Source: Omnitrophica bacterium GWA2_41_15
GTDB taxonomy: Bacteria > Omnitrophota > Gorgyraeia > Gorgyraeales > Gorgyraeaceae
Direction: 5' to 3'
Length of the DNA: 48,312 bases
Assembly: GCA_919902485.1 (NCBI GenBank)
Contig: CAKKRB010000023.1
Span: 1 to 48,312, forward strand
Numbering within the stretch: position 1 is the stretch's first letter; each line of letters opens with the position of its first letter. The position numbers and the translations under genes are program-made. Of this stretch, positions 8,737 to 17,730 are shown piece after piece. Below the pieces are notes generated by a model. That model did no database searches. It had not been told where the DNA came from and worked only from the letters and a program-made list of their open reading frames with translations.

Positions 8737-11036
8737 TTTGAATAACCGCAAGAGCGGCACACAACGCAGCCTTCTTCGTGCCTTAACGCAGCACCGCAGT
8801 CAGGGCATACGCCAACAACTGTGCCTAACTTGTCTTCTATCATTGTATGAGGCGAATGTTTTTCAAATGCCTCTTCCTGATGGTGCATCTTTCCGTTCCC
8901 AAGCCTTAATTCAAGCACCCTTGCAATGGCATCAGCGCAGGAGAAAATCCTTCCGCTTTTTTCCCATGAAGGAGACGGGCAACGTATGCCTCTTAACTGC
9001 TCCACTATTCTACTATTCTCAACGCCTGAACGTAGTGCAAGCGACACAAGCCTTCCGATTGCCTCAAGCTGGCTTGCAGCGCATCCGCCTGCCTTGCCCA
9101 TCTGGATAAATACTTCAAAAGGCATATTAGAATCATCCACATTAATAGTGATGTAAAGATTGCCGCATCCTGTTGCTACCTTTGTAGTGGTGCCCTTTGT
9201 AACAACAGGCCTTGGCCTTGGGGCAACGCTTTTATTTTCTTTAAGATCTGTAGGGGAGGGTTTTAAACCCTCCCCTACATCCTTCTTTGTATTATTTGAA
9301 TTTATGTTCAGCACCTGTTCCTCCCTTGATTTATCCCTGTAAATGGTTACGCCCTTGCAGCCTAACTTAAAGGCCAGCATATACACCTCGCGCACGTCAT
9401 CCTTTGTGGCCTCGTGAGGGAAATTCACTGTCTTTGAAACAGCATTATCAGTATATTTCTGAAACACCGCCTGCATCCTGATATGCCATAATGGCGCTAT
9501 ATCATGAGAAATGACAAATATCTTTCTGTACTTTTCAGGTACCTCTTCTATATCCTTTATGGAACCTTTTTCTGCAATTGATTCCATAAGCTTCCTTGAA
9601 CAAAAGCCTTCCCTCTTTGCGGTTTCCTCAAAAAGGGCATTGACCTCAATGAGCTTGTCATTATCCATCACATTTCTGTAATAAGACAATGCAAACAAAG
9701 GCTCAATCCCGCTTGAGGCGTCAGAAATGATTGATATGGTTCCCGTGGGAGCAATAGTCGTAAGCGTGGCGTTTCTTAATTTTTTCGCTCCGGTTTCAGC
9801 AAATACGCTCTCATTGAATGAAGGGAACGCCCCTCTTTTTTGCGCCAATTCCTGAGATTTAATCTTTGCTTCATCAGATATAAACTTCATTATTTTTTCG
9901 CCAAGCTGAACCGCCTCTTCGCTATTATAAGGTATCTCGAGTTTTATAAGCATATCTGCCCAGCCCATTACACCAAGGCCTATTTTTCTATTTGTCCTGG
10001 TCATCTTCTCTATCTCAGGCAGAGGGAATTTATTCACGTCAATAACATTGTCAAGAAAATGCACGCTCACATGTACAAGCTTTCTCAGCTTATCCCAATC
10101 TATTTCCTTTTTCTCGTCTCCATATACCACTCTGGAAAGATTTATAGAACCTAAGTTACACGATTCAAATGGAAGCAAAACTTGTTCACCGCAAGGATTG
10201 GTTGACTCATATTTTCCCAGTTTTGGTGTCGGGTTAAATTCGTTCATCTTATCAATAAATATCATTCCTGGTTCGCCATTTTTCCATGAGCATTCAACAA
10301 TCAAATCAAATACCTCTTTTGCCCTGAGCCTTTTAACCTCCTTATTTAAATGCGGATCTATTAGCGAATATTCCTCATCATCTATCACCTTTTTCATAAA
10401 ATCTTCTGTAACTGCAACAGATATGTTAAAATTTGTTATCTCCTTATCGCTCTCCTTACACCTGATAAATTCCAGTATATCAGGGTGTTCTACGCGTAAT
10501 ATCCCCATGTTCGCGCCCCTGCGCGTGCCTCCCTGTTTCACAGCCTGGGTTGCAGCGTTGAATACCTTCATAAAAGAAACAGGGCCGCTTGAAACGCCTC
10601 CTGTAGAGCGAACCACGCTATTTTTAGGCCTGAGCCTTGAAAAGCTAAACCCTGTCCCGCCTCCAGACCGATGAATTAAAGCAGTATTCTTCACTGCTTC
10701 AAAAATAGACTCCATTGAATCTTCTACTGGGATCACAAAGCAGGCCGATAACTGTCCGAGGTCCCTGCCTGCGTTCATAAGCGTGGGGCTATTGGGCATA
10801 AATTCGAAATTTCCCATGATTTTATAAAATCTGTTTTCTGTATCCATCACCTCTGAATCACCTGCGCCATATAATCTGTCAGCCTCTGCTATGTAATGTG
10901 CCACCCTTCTGAACATGCCTTCAGGAGTCTCCATGACTTTCCCATCCTTATCTTTCATGAGATATCTTTTTTCAAGAACCTTAAGGCAATTTTCCGAGAT
11001 GTTTAATTTCTTTTCAGTCTTTGCTTTCAATTCCAT
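8730..11036 (-). CDS. nrdJ: Vitamin B12-dependent (class II) ribonucleotide reductase
   Basis: It reduces ribonucleotides using an adenosylcobalamin radical and therefore needs neither oxygen nor a glycyl radical, fitting an anaerobe that meets some oxygen. The 768-residue protein has GQLSACFVIPVEDSM (Cys99), STNPCGEQVLLPFESCNLGSIN (active-site Cys282 and Glu284), and TTIAPTGTISIISDASSGIEP. The C-terminus is a zinc-ribbon-like segment with Cys744, 747, 757, 760, 763 and 768. Residues 586-596 (VGEGLKPSPT) are encoded by a palindromic element inserted in frame in the linker before the C-terminal domain. GGAGGAA lies 4 nt before the ATG. The operon continues into dcd. Confidence 0.95.
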   Translation of the reverse strand: MELKAKTEKKLNISENCLKVLEKRYLMKDKDGKVMETPEGMFRRVAHYIAEADRLYGAGDSEVMDTENRFYKIMGNFEFMPNSPTLMNAGRDLGQLSACFVIPVEDSMESIFEAVKNTALIHRSGGGTGFSFSRLRPKNSVVRSTGGVSSGPVSFMKVFNAATQAVKQGGTRRGANMGILRVEHPDILEFIRCKESDKEITNFNISVAVTEDFMKKVIDDEEYSLIDPHLNKEVKRLRAKEVFDLIVECSWKNGEPGMIFIDKMNEFNPTPKLGKYESTNPCGEQVLLPFESCNLGSINLSRVVYGDEKKEIDWDKLRKLVHVSVHFLDNVIDVNKFPLPEIEKMTRTNRKIGLGVMGWADMLIKLEIPYNSEEAVQLGEKIMKFISDEAKIKSQELAQKRGAFPSFNESVFAETGAKKLRNATLTTIAPTGTISIISDASSGIEPLFALSYYRNVMDNDKLIEVNALFEETAKREGFCSRKLMESIAEKGSIKDIEEVPEKYRKIFVISHDIAPLWHIRMQAVFQKYTDNAVSKTVNFPHEATKDDVREVYMLAFKLGCKGVTIYRDKSREEQVLNINSNNTKKDVGEGLKPSPTDLKENKSVAPRPRPVVTKGTTTKVATGCGNLYITINVDDSNMPFEVFIQMGKAGGCAASQLEAIGRLVSLALRSGVENSRIVEQLRGIRCPSPSWEKSGRIFSCADAIARVLELRLGNGKMHHQEEAFEKHSPHTMIEDKLGTVVGVCPDCGAALRHEEGCVVCRSCGYSKC
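9249..9279. repeat. 31-bp palindrome inside nrdJ
   Basis: A perfect palindrome (arms TGTAGGGGAGGGTTT and complement, 1-nt centre) identical over all 31 bases to the one at 25714-25744. It lies in frame in nrdJ and is translated as VGEGLKPSPT in the linker to the C-terminal domain. Confidence 0.95.
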
Positions 11037-11068
11037 CTATTCCTCCATTTTTGAAAAATTACAAAATA

Positions 11069-11096
11069 AGTATACCACTACAAAAAAAGATGTCAA
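11069..11096 (-). promoter_or_regulatory. Promoter of nrdJ-dcd
   Basis: TTGACA (11096-11091), 16 nt, TATACT (11074-11069) on the minus strand. The predicted leader is only about 26 nt and holds the GGAGGAA site, leaving no room for a cobalamin riboswitch. Confidence 0.7.
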
Positions 11097-11152
11097 GTTA
11101 AAAAAACACAATATATTGATATTTTTTTATCGCCTATAACTATATGTAGTGT

Positions 11153-11911
11153 TTAGATGATATCGACGCTGGCTTTTGGAATCCAGCCTTTCAAATCACT
11201 TGAAAGGTCAATCTCATACCATTCCTGGGCTTCTTTTATTATCCTCACTTCAGTGCCTTCGTGCAGAGAAAATTGTAAAAGATAATCCTGTTTAGGGCCG
11301 CTCCTGACATCTATTTTTTCAGCCGTAATAATTCCAGTCTTTGTAAAATTTTCATCTCTGATCTTAGCTGATAAAAATATCAAAAAAATAAAGCATATAA
11401 CGCCCAGTGAACCAGCAGTATAAACAAAGTTTTTCCGTTTTGCAACAAAAAATATTGAAAATATTAAAATAAAAATTACAGCGAGATAAAAAAATGAACA
11501 CACAGCGGTAAGCTCGTTTACAGCCACCTTGTCATACAGAAAAAGCACTGCTGCCAGGACAAAACCTTTTTCAGGCGCATTTATCTTATCAACAGACATT
11601 GACCTGGCAAGCCTGAGATTCAGTTGAATATCCCTGTCCCGCGGATCCAGCCTCAGCGCCCTTTCATAATTTAAAACAGCCTTGCCTGTTTTCTTTAATT
11701 TAAAATAGCTGTTGCCCAGATTATAAAAAACCTCGGGGCTTATCCGGTTTATTTTCACAAGCTGCTCATAAAAAGAAACTGCTTTCTCATAATCCCCGTT
11801 TTCATAACTTGAGGCTCCTTTTTTATACAGTTCTTCCGGAATCTCAGCCGCTATAAGAACTCCTGCTGACATAAAAAATATAAGAAAAGAAAAAACTAAA
11901 ATCTTTTTCAT
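11153..11911 (-). CDS. batE: BatE-like TPR and SH3b protein
   Basis: The 252-residue envelope protein has an N-terminal signal or anchor (1-21), two to three TPR repeats (about 25-105: GASSYENGDYEKAVSFYEQL, VFYNLGNSYFKLKKTGKAVL), two membrane helices (about 138-160 and 168-185) and a C-terminal bacterial SH3 domain (about 195-250, DVRSGPKQDYLLQFSLHEGTEVRII). This order is that of BatE, the last gene of the Bacteroides aerotolerance locus. Its ATG overlaps the batD stop by 4 nt (ATGA). It probably helps assemble the BatA/B/D complex in the inner membrane. Confidence 0.82.
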   Translation of the reverse strand: MKKILVFSFLIFFMSAGVLIAAEIPEELYKKGASSYENGDYEKAVSFYEQLVKINRISPEVFYNLGNSYFKLKKTGKAVLNYERALRLDPRDRDIQLNLRLARSMSVDKINAPEKGFVLAAVLFLYDKVAVNELTAVCSFFYLAVIFILIFSIFFVAKRKNFVYTAGSLGVICFIFLIFLSAKIRDENFTKTGIITAEKIDVRSGPKQDYLLQFSLHEGTEVRIIKEAQEWYEIDLSSDLKGWIPKASVDII

Positions 11912-13698
11912 ATCCGCCTCTCAAGCAATGTTATTATCTCCTCCGTCTCTTTAAGCGTCTTATGCATGTCGTCCTTTGTAAAGCCGGCTGATGCAAACCT
12001 GGCCATATCGCATGCATCAAACAGCGCCCTTACTTTCTCTGTAACTTCCCTGCTAATTTCTATCTCCGCTAATTTATGCTCGAGCAGATCTTTAGTAATA
12101 GACGGGTGCGGGATGTTCAATTTATCAGCTATATACTCTATAACTGCCTTGTAGATCTCAGTATAGAATTCTTTTGTCATATTTTTATCCATAATCTTTT
12201 TCGCGGCTTTAAGCCTTTTTGCAGCAGAACTTTTTGCGCGCATAGATCTTGCGTATCCAACATCTGTCCTGAACTTCGCCCTGCGTAATTCATACAGATA
12301 CAAAAATACCAGGATAAAAAGCGGCAAAATATTTATGAGTAAAAATATTCTGTTTCTGTATAAGAAATTATTTCTTGGACCGAAACCAGATGAAAACATC
12401 TTTATATAGGCTATATCTCTTTTAAAAAGCTCTACATCTTCTTTTGCAACGCCAGGTACGGAAACTGTTTTTTCAGCAGGCTCTTCTTTTGATTTGGAAA
12501 CACTTATTATCACAGGATCCAGTTTCTTTTTAACATAATCCTTTAAAACAGGGTCAAAATAATCATATTCTATCTGCCCTATGGTAAGGATACCCTCTTT
12601 CTTCGGGATAATCACCTTTTCAAACACCTTTTCCCCCTGAACTATGTAATTATCTTTTGAGATGTTTTCAGAGCTACCTGATTCATAAAATTTAGCATCC
12701 TGGATATCTGGAATAACCGGAGAAGACACCGTCTTTATATTGCCTTTTCCTTTTATCTTTATCTTTAAGCTTACAGGCTGGTTTTCTTCAACTGTATTTT
12801 TATCAGCGCTTACAGATATATCGAAATTCCCTACACCGCCTTTGAATCCCAGGGGCTTATTCTGTTCAGGCAAAGGCATTATTTCCACCTTTATAGGGTC
12901 TGTTGCGAGTATTACAGACTTTCCTCTTTTGAACATGCTGAACGGGTCATCAAAAGGGTTGTTCGATAAAAACCTGTTCATGTCTTCGACAGCTGCCTCT
13001 AATCTTGCCTGGCCTATTGTAAATTCACCAGGGCCTGTGGCAAAAAGAGCTGTTTTAATTTCTGTCACAAGATACTTTGTGCCGTTTATAACCTTATAAT
13101 ACTTTTTCTGCGGAGGCATGTCTTCCAGCCAGAAACCTGTTGTGGAAGGCGGGTTGTACACCGGGTTATCAAACAAATTTACAGCCTGGTAAACAGCAAA
13201 TGTAAGGGTTATCTGCTCATTAACATACGCCCTGAGTTTATTCACATACGCTTCAATAAAAAGTTCTTTGCCATGCTGCGGCTGGGTATTTTGTTCTTCA
13301 GGCACAGAAGACTGTAACCCCCTCGGCAATACCTTTATATTAATGAGCTCGGTAGAATAGGCCTTACCTTTATAATTAATGCTGAATGGCCCCAGAGAAT
13401 ATTCGCCCTGGCTGTTAGGCACCAATATAAAGGTAAAAGATACTGAACTCGAAACCTGGCCGTTTATAATAGAGAGATTTTGAGACCTTCCTGAAGAATA
13501 CGCTGTAAACCCCTTTAGTTCAGGCATGTCAGGCTGCGGGATATTAGACACATTGCCTGATACTGTTATGGTAAGCGTTATCTGGTCATCCAAACTGGCT
13601 TCCTGCTTATCTACATCAGCGGAGATAGTTATATCATCTGCATAGGAAATCCCTGCAACGAATGAAAAAAATAATAAAAATGGGATAAAATATTTCAT
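11908..13698 (-). CDS. batD: BatD family protein
   Basis: The 596-residue protein starts with a signal peptide (1-20, ending in GISYADD) and has a large periplasmic part of repeated beta-rich domains (DITISADVDKQEASLDDQITL, a second copy near 290 NFDISVSADKNTVEENQPVSL), typical of BatD. A single membrane helix lies near 448-467, followed by a cytoplasmic helical domain to 596. BatD cooperates with the von Willebrand proteins BatA and BatB and is linked to oxygen tolerance and envelope stress. A 37-bp palindrome separates it from batC, the only sizeable gap in the operon. Confidence 0.88.
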   Translation of the reverse strand: MKYFIPFLLFFSFVAGISYADDITISADVDKQEASLDDQITLTITVSGNVSNIPQPDMPELKGFTAYSSGRSQNLSIINGQVSSSVSFTFILVPNSQGEYSLGPFSINYKGKAYSTELINIKVLPRGLQSSVPEEQNTQPQHGKELFIEAYVNKLRAYVNEQITLTFAVYQAVNLFDNPVYNPPSTTGFWLEDMPPQKKYYKVINGTKYLVTEIKTALFATGPGEFTIGQARLEAAVEDMNRFLSNNPFDDPFSMFKRGKSVILATDPIKVEIMPLPEQNKPLGFKGGVGNFDISVSADKNTVEENQPVSLKIKIKGKGNIKTVSSPVIPDIQDAKFYESGSSENISKDNYIVQGEKVFEKVIIPKKEGILTIGQIEYDYFDPVLKDYVKKKLDPVIISVSKSKEEPAEKTVSVPGVAKEDVELFKRDIAYIKMFSSGFGPRNNFLYRNRIFLLINILPLFILVFLYLYELRRAKFRTDVGYARSMRAKSSAAKRLKAAKKIMDKNMTKEFYTEIYKAVIEYIADKLNIPHPSITKDLLEHKLAEIEISREVTEKVRALFDACDMARFASAGFTKDDMHKTLKETEEIITLLERRI

Positions 13699-13710
13699 AA
13701 CCTCACCTGC

Positions 13711-13747
13711 TATTTCACAAAACGAGTATGACTCGTTTTGTGAAATA
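13711..13747. repeat. Palindrome of the TTTCACAAAACGAGT family, copy 1
   Basis: A perfect 17-bp stem with loop ATG, between batC and batD. Other copies lie at 24999-25041 and 28954-28996. It begins 3 nt after the batC stop codon and has no T-run, so it may attenuate, or protect mRNA ends, rather than terminate. Confidence 0.95.
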
Positions 13748-13750
13748 ACG

Positions 13751-14350
13751 CTACCAATCCTTTTCTACTTTATATCCGCCTTCCACAGGCTTTGTTCTTA
13801 ATTCTTTCTGCAAATCATTTTCATCATCTTTAAGCGCGTCCAAAAGCCTTACAGCATCCTCTTTAGACATTTCATCTTTCTTTTCTTTCTGTTCCTGAGT
13901 TTGATTTTTCTCTTCTTCTTTGGGTTTTTCTTTCAGTTTCTTTTTTATAAATTCAATATTATATTTTGCATCCTCGTCATTTGGATTTATATCCAGGCAT
14001 TTTTTATAGTCTTCTATCGCCTCTGGTAATTTACCCATTCTGTAGTGCGTATTGCCTATATTATAATACGCCTTCGACCTAAGTTCACTATCTTTTGAAT
14101 CTAAGGACTTTTCGTATTCCTTGAATGCGTCTTCATATTTCTTCTGTTCATGAAGGCCGTTACCTATATTATAGTAAAGCTTGTCGCTGTCAGGATTTTC
14201 AATCTGCGCATCGCGCCATTTGGATAAGGCCTCGTCAATCTTACCTTCTTTATACAGTTTGTTCCCTTCTTTATTCTTTGAAGCAAGCGAATCTCCCCAC
14301 GACCAACCCAATATAGAAACGTAGAACACTACTATCAATAGCAATCTCAT
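13751..14350 (-). CDS. batC: BatC-like TPR protein
   Basis: The 199-residue protein has a short N-terminal hydrophobic segment (1-18), three TPR motifs (about 25-125: GNKLYKEGKIDEALSKWRDA, LYYNIGNGLHEQKKYEDAF, AYYNIGNTHYRMGKLPEAI) and a charged Lys/Glu-rich tail (130-165). Size, repeats and place between batB and batD identify it as BatC. It likely gives protein contacts in the periplasm or at the membrane. The start overlaps the batB stop by 4 nt. Confidence 0.82.
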   Translation of the reverse strand: MRLLLIVVFYVSILGWSWGDSLASKNKEGNKLYKEGKIDEALSKWRDAQIENPDSDKLYYNIGNGLHEQKKYEDAFKEYEKSLDSKDSELRSKAYYNIGNTHYRMGKLPEAIEDYKKCLDINPNDEDAKYNIEFIKKKLKEKPKEEEKNQTQEQKEKKDEMSKEDAVRLLDALKDDENDLQKELRTKPVEGGYKVEKDW

Positions 14351-15348
14351 TTCTTTTTTCTATCTCCTATTATGAATTCTATGCATAATAATATAAAAGC
14401 AATACCAAGAAAATATTGAAACCTATCCTCATACTGAGTATATAATCTGCTTGAAAGTTCTTTTTTCTCCATCCCGCTGATCTCATCATAAATTTTATCC
14501 AGCTCAAATTCGGACAGGGTGGCATTGTAATATTTTCCATCTGTAATAAGGGCTATTTTCTGGAGCATGTCTTCGTCAAGCCTGGTCATCACCACTCCGT
14601 CTTTGGTGTCCTTTTTATACCCACTGACCTTGCCTGTTTCATCCGTCAGAGGAATAGGTTCTCCTTTTTTTGTGCCCATGCCTATTGTATAAATTATAAT
14701 CCCTTCTTTTTTAGCCTCGTTTGCGGCATCTATAGGGTTAGTATCGTGATCTTCTCCGTCTGTAAAAAGCACCAGGACCTTGTGTTTTCTTTCTTTCCTG
14801 CTGAATCCTTTTATGGCTGTTCTTATTGCACCACCTATGGCTGTGCCAGGCTTAGGCATCATGCCTGGTTCTATTATGCTTAAAAACATCTTTGCTGCGT
14901 TATAGTCTAATGTCAGCGGGCACTGCATGAAACTATCCCCTGCAAATGTTAGTACCCCAACTCTGTCGCCTTTCAGTTTATCTATAAGAGAAGAAATCTC
15001 CAGTTTTGCTTTTTCAATGCGATTTGGCTTTATGTCCTGGGCAAGCATGCTTGAAGATGTATCTATAGCTATCATTATATCCACTCCGTAACGTTTAGTC
15101 ATGGTAAGCCTGGCGCCTATCTGAGGCATGGTTAAAGCCAGAATCAAAAAAATACACGCAATAACTATTATAATCTTTCTTGCCTTTTCTTTTGCTATAC
15201 TCTTGGAACCGGAAAGCCTTTCTATAAGAGCGGCATCGCCAAACTTTTCTATCTTTTTCCTCTTGCTTATCCTGACAAAAATGAAAAATACAGCCATTAT
15301 TGGGACTAATAAAAGAAAATTTAAATATACAGGCGCTCCCCAATGCAT
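14347..15348 (-). CDS. batB: BatB, membrane von Willebrand A protein
   Basis: The 333-residue protein has membrane helices at about 9-26 and 58-74 and near the C-terminus (313-329), enclosing a vWA domain. The MIDAS metal site reads DTSSSM (96-101), with the later Thr in PGTAIGGAI and Asp in LFTDGEDHD. This architecture is that of BatA/BatB. It probably forms a membrane complex with BatA and is controlled by the MoxR ATPase of the same operon. It starts 10 nt after batA. Confidence 0.9.
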   Translation of the reverse strand: MHWGAPVYLNFLLLVPIMAVFFIFVRISKRKKIEKFGDAALIERLSGSKSIAKEKARKIIIVIACIFLILALTMPQIGARLTMTKRYGVDIMIAIDTSSSMLAQDIKPNRIEKAKLEISSLIDKLKGDRVGVLTFAGDSFMQCPLTLDYNAAKMFLSIIEPGMMPKPGTAIGGAIRTAIKGFSRKERKHKVLVLFTDGEDHDTNPIDAANEAKKEGIIIYTIGMGTKKGEPIPLTDETGKVSGYKKDTKDGVVMTRLDEDMLQKIALITDGKYYNATLSEFELDKIYDEISGMEKKELSSRLYTQYEDRFQYFLGIAFILLCIEFIIGDRKKK

Positions 15349-15358
15349 ATCAAAACCC

Positions 15359-16348
15359 CTAAGGTATTTTTCTCAACAAAGTATTTGCTAATACTATTTC
15401 CAGTAAAAACAATATAAATCCCGGCAATATAAAAAATACTGCCAGTTCAGTATAGTTTGCGTATTCCTTTGTTTCTATTTTTGTTTTTTCCAGCTTGCCT
15501 ATTGTTTTATAAATCTCCTCCAGGCCATGTTTGTCTTTTGCCCTGAAATAAATCCCGCCTGTTTCATCTGCAATCTTTTTAAGAAGCTCTTCGTCTATTT
15601 CTGTATCCATATGCACGTATCTTTTTCCAAAAATAGGGTCTTCCACTGGATACATAGCACCTCCTGGCTTTCCTGCTCCTACTGTGTATATCTTTATGCC
15701 AAGCGCTTTGGCTGCATTAGCGGCAGTTAAAGGATCGATCTTGCCGGCATTATTAACGCCGTCTGTCAAAAGTATTATTATCTTACTCTTAACATTAGAA
15801 TCCCTGAGCCTGTTTACAGCATTTGTAATTGCTGTCCCTATGGCAGTTCCGTCTTCTATCATCCCTATATCTATTTTGTCTAACAGTTCAAGCAATGTGC
15901 CGTAATCAAGCGTAAGAGGGCATTGTGTAAAACTAAACCTGGAAAATACTACAAGGCCTATTCTGTCATTGCGCCTTGATTTTATAAATTCCCTTAAAAC
16001 ATCTTTAGCAGCGGCAAGTCTATTCTGCGGAGCAAAATCTTCTGCCTTCATGCTGCCTGATGTATCCAGAGTAAGCATTATGTCTATGCCTTCTGTGATG
16101 ATTTCCTCTTCCTTCTGGCCTGCCTGAGGCCTTGCCAGCGCCAGGATAAAAATAAAAATAGCTGCCATCCTTAATATCATCGGCGCATGCCTGTATTTCA
16201 CGCGAATCCCTGGCCGTATGTTTTTCAGAATAGCAATATCTGAGAAAATAATGCTCGCTTCGCGTAATTTAGCGCGCCTGAAATAATCCCGGACTAATAA
16301 CGGGATAATGCTGAGTAATATTAAAAATAATGGGCTTGCAAATCTCAT
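15359..16348 (-). CDS. batA: BatA, membrane von Willebrand A protein
   Basis: The 329-residue protein is a paralogue of the next gene: helices at about 5-20 and 56-74, then a vWA domain with MIDAS motif DTSGSM (95-100), a Thr in EDGTAIGTAI, and LLTDGVNNAG, with a last helix near 307-325. The MoxR-DUF58-BatA-BatB order is the classic aerotolerance module. The start overlaps the DUF4381 gene by 4 nt, so the proteins are made together. Confidence 0.9.
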   Translation of the reverse strand: MRFASPLFLILLSIIPLLVRDYFRRAKLREASIIFSDIAILKNIRPGIRVKYRHAPMILRMAAIFIFILALARPQAGQKEEEIITEGIDIMLTLDTSGSMKAEDFAPQNRLAAAKDVLREFIKSRRNDRIGLVVFSRFSFTQCPLTLDYGTLLELLDKIDIGMIEDGTAIGTAITNAVNRLRDSNVKSKIIILLTDGVNNAGKIDPLTAANAAKALGIKIYTVGAGKPGGAMYPVEDPIFGKRYVHMDTEIDEELLKKIADETGGIYFRAKDKHGLEEIYKTIGKLEKTKIETKEYANYTELAVFFILPGFILFLLEIVLANTLLRKIP

Positions 16349-16845
16349 GTTATAATTTTAGGCGTAGTTATATCTATTATCTCTTCTGCTTTTTTATAAA
16401 TATCTTCGACCTCTTTCTGATCCGGCGTATATTTTGCAAACTTTACCATATCGCAGTCTTCAAGAAAATAATTTATCTTATCTACATGCTGACGTTCTAT
16501 TCTTTTTGACTTCATTTCCTGAAAAAGTTCCCATGTAGTCCTGTCCATAGCAAAAATCCTGTACCTATTTTCTATATAGGTACGGATTATATCGGAAAGG
16601 CCTATATAAAAATCTTTGATCAGGCCTTTTTCTATAAGCTTTTTTTCTTTAAGGGCTTTCAGGGCTTCTCTTGCGATTTCCTCTGCAGGCATTGGAGGTG
16701 CGTAAGTTTTTTCTTCTGCCTTTTTCTTTTTAAAATAGATAAATGCCGCTATGGCAAGCGCTGTTAAAATTAATGCAGTAAACGGCAATATAGAAAATCT
16801 TTCATTTATATCAACGATATCTTTTAACGGCCTTATATCATTCAT
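16345..16845 (-). CDS. DUF4381-like membrane protein of the Bat operon
   Basis: The 166-residue protein has one membrane helix (about 20-38) near the N-terminus and a cytoplasmic helical domain with YIENRYRIFAMDRTTWELFQEM and FLEDCDMVKFAKYTPDQKEVEDIYKKAEEII. That pattern recurs in the C-terminal part of BatD (DACDMARFASAGFTKDDMHK), so the two proteins share a domain. Such proteins are common between DUF58 and batA. Function unknown; probably part of the same membrane complex. Confidence 0.75.
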   Translation of the reverse strand: MNDIRPLKDIVDINERFSILPFTALILTALAIAAFIYFKKKKAEEKTYAPPMPAEEIAREALKALKEKKLIEKGLIKDFYIGLSDIIRTYIENRYRIFAMDRTTWELFQEMKSKRIERQHVDKINYFLEDCDMVKFAKYTPDQKEVEDIYKKAEEIIDITTPKIIT

Positions 16846-16851
16846 ATGCCT

Positions 16852-17730
16852 TCATCTGAATCTTCTGGCGCGGGCTTTGAAAAAAAGTATCAACGGCTCT
16901 ATATAAGATCTATCAGTTGAGATATCTACTGAATCAATGCCCATGGATCTGAAGACCCTGTTTCTGCCTTCTGTGAAAGATGCTCTTCCTTTTGCAAGTT
17001 CTTTTCTTAAAAGATTGTCTCCTGTGTCCAGAAATAAAATCTCGCCTGTTTCTGCGTCTTCTAATTCCACAAGGCCTATATCTATTAGGTCTTTTTCCCT
17101 TGGGTCAGATATGGAGATGCCTATAATATCATGGCGCCTATTCAGAATCCCGAGGCGCCTTTCATAATTAGAATCCATAAAATCAGAGATAAGAAAAATA
17201 ACGGAGCGCTTTTTTAAAACCTTTCCCAAGTATTCCAAAGCTAAATTTATTGATGTGTTTCTGGATTCCGGCTTATAATACAAAAGCTCTCTTATGACTC
17301 TTAATACATGCGGCCTGCCTTTTTTAGGTGGGATAAATTTTTCAACCTTATCTGTAAATAATAATAAACCGATTTTATCATTATTTTTTATTGCGCTGAA
17401 AGAAAGCACTGCGCCTATCTCTGCCATTAATTCTATCTTCATCTTGTTTCTGGTGCCAAAACTGCCAGAGCCGCTCATATCTGCCATAATTATTACCGTA
17501 AGCTCTCTTTCTTCTATGAATTTTTTGACATACGGGTGGCCTGCTCTGGCAGTTACGTTCCAATCAATGGAACGTATATCATCTCCAGGCACATATTCCC
17601 GGACTTCATGAAACTCCATGCCTCTGCCTTTAAATACAGACTCGTATTCTCCGGCAAAGACATCGTTCACAAGCCTTCCGGTCCTTATCTCGATCTGCCT
17701 GACTTTTTTAAGGATTTCTTTGGGGATCAC
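16852..17730 (-). CDS. DUF58 family protein
   Basis: The 292-residue protein has the DUF58 signature (GRGMEFHEVREYVPGDD, then SIDWNVTARAG) at about 35-64, followed by a vWA-like fold with DMSGSGSFG (about 84-92). DUF58 proteins nearly always sit beside MoxR ATPases and are thought to be their partners or substrates. Translation starts at a GTG that overlaps the moxR stop as GTGA. No membrane helix is seen, so it should act in the cytoplasm or at the membrane face. Confidence 0.9.
   Translation of the reverse strand: MIPKEILKKVRQIEIRTGRLVNDVFAGEYESVFKGRGMEFHEVREYVPGDDIRSIDWNVTARAGHPYVKKFIEERELTVIIMADMSGSGSFGTRNKMKIELMAEIGAVLSFSAIKNNDKIGLLLFTDKVEKFIPPKKGRPHVLRVIRELLYYKPESRNTSINLALEYLGKVLKKRSVIFLISDFMDSNYERRLGILNRRHDIIGISISDPREKDLIDIGLVELEDAETGEILFLDTGDNLLRKELAKGRASFTEGRNRVFRSMGIDSVDISTDRSYIEPLILFFKARARRFR

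Noticed and set aside
11037..11069. Cobalamin riboswitch before nrdJ
   Set aside because: The promoter lies so close that the leader is only about 26 nt, too short for a B12 riboswitch.
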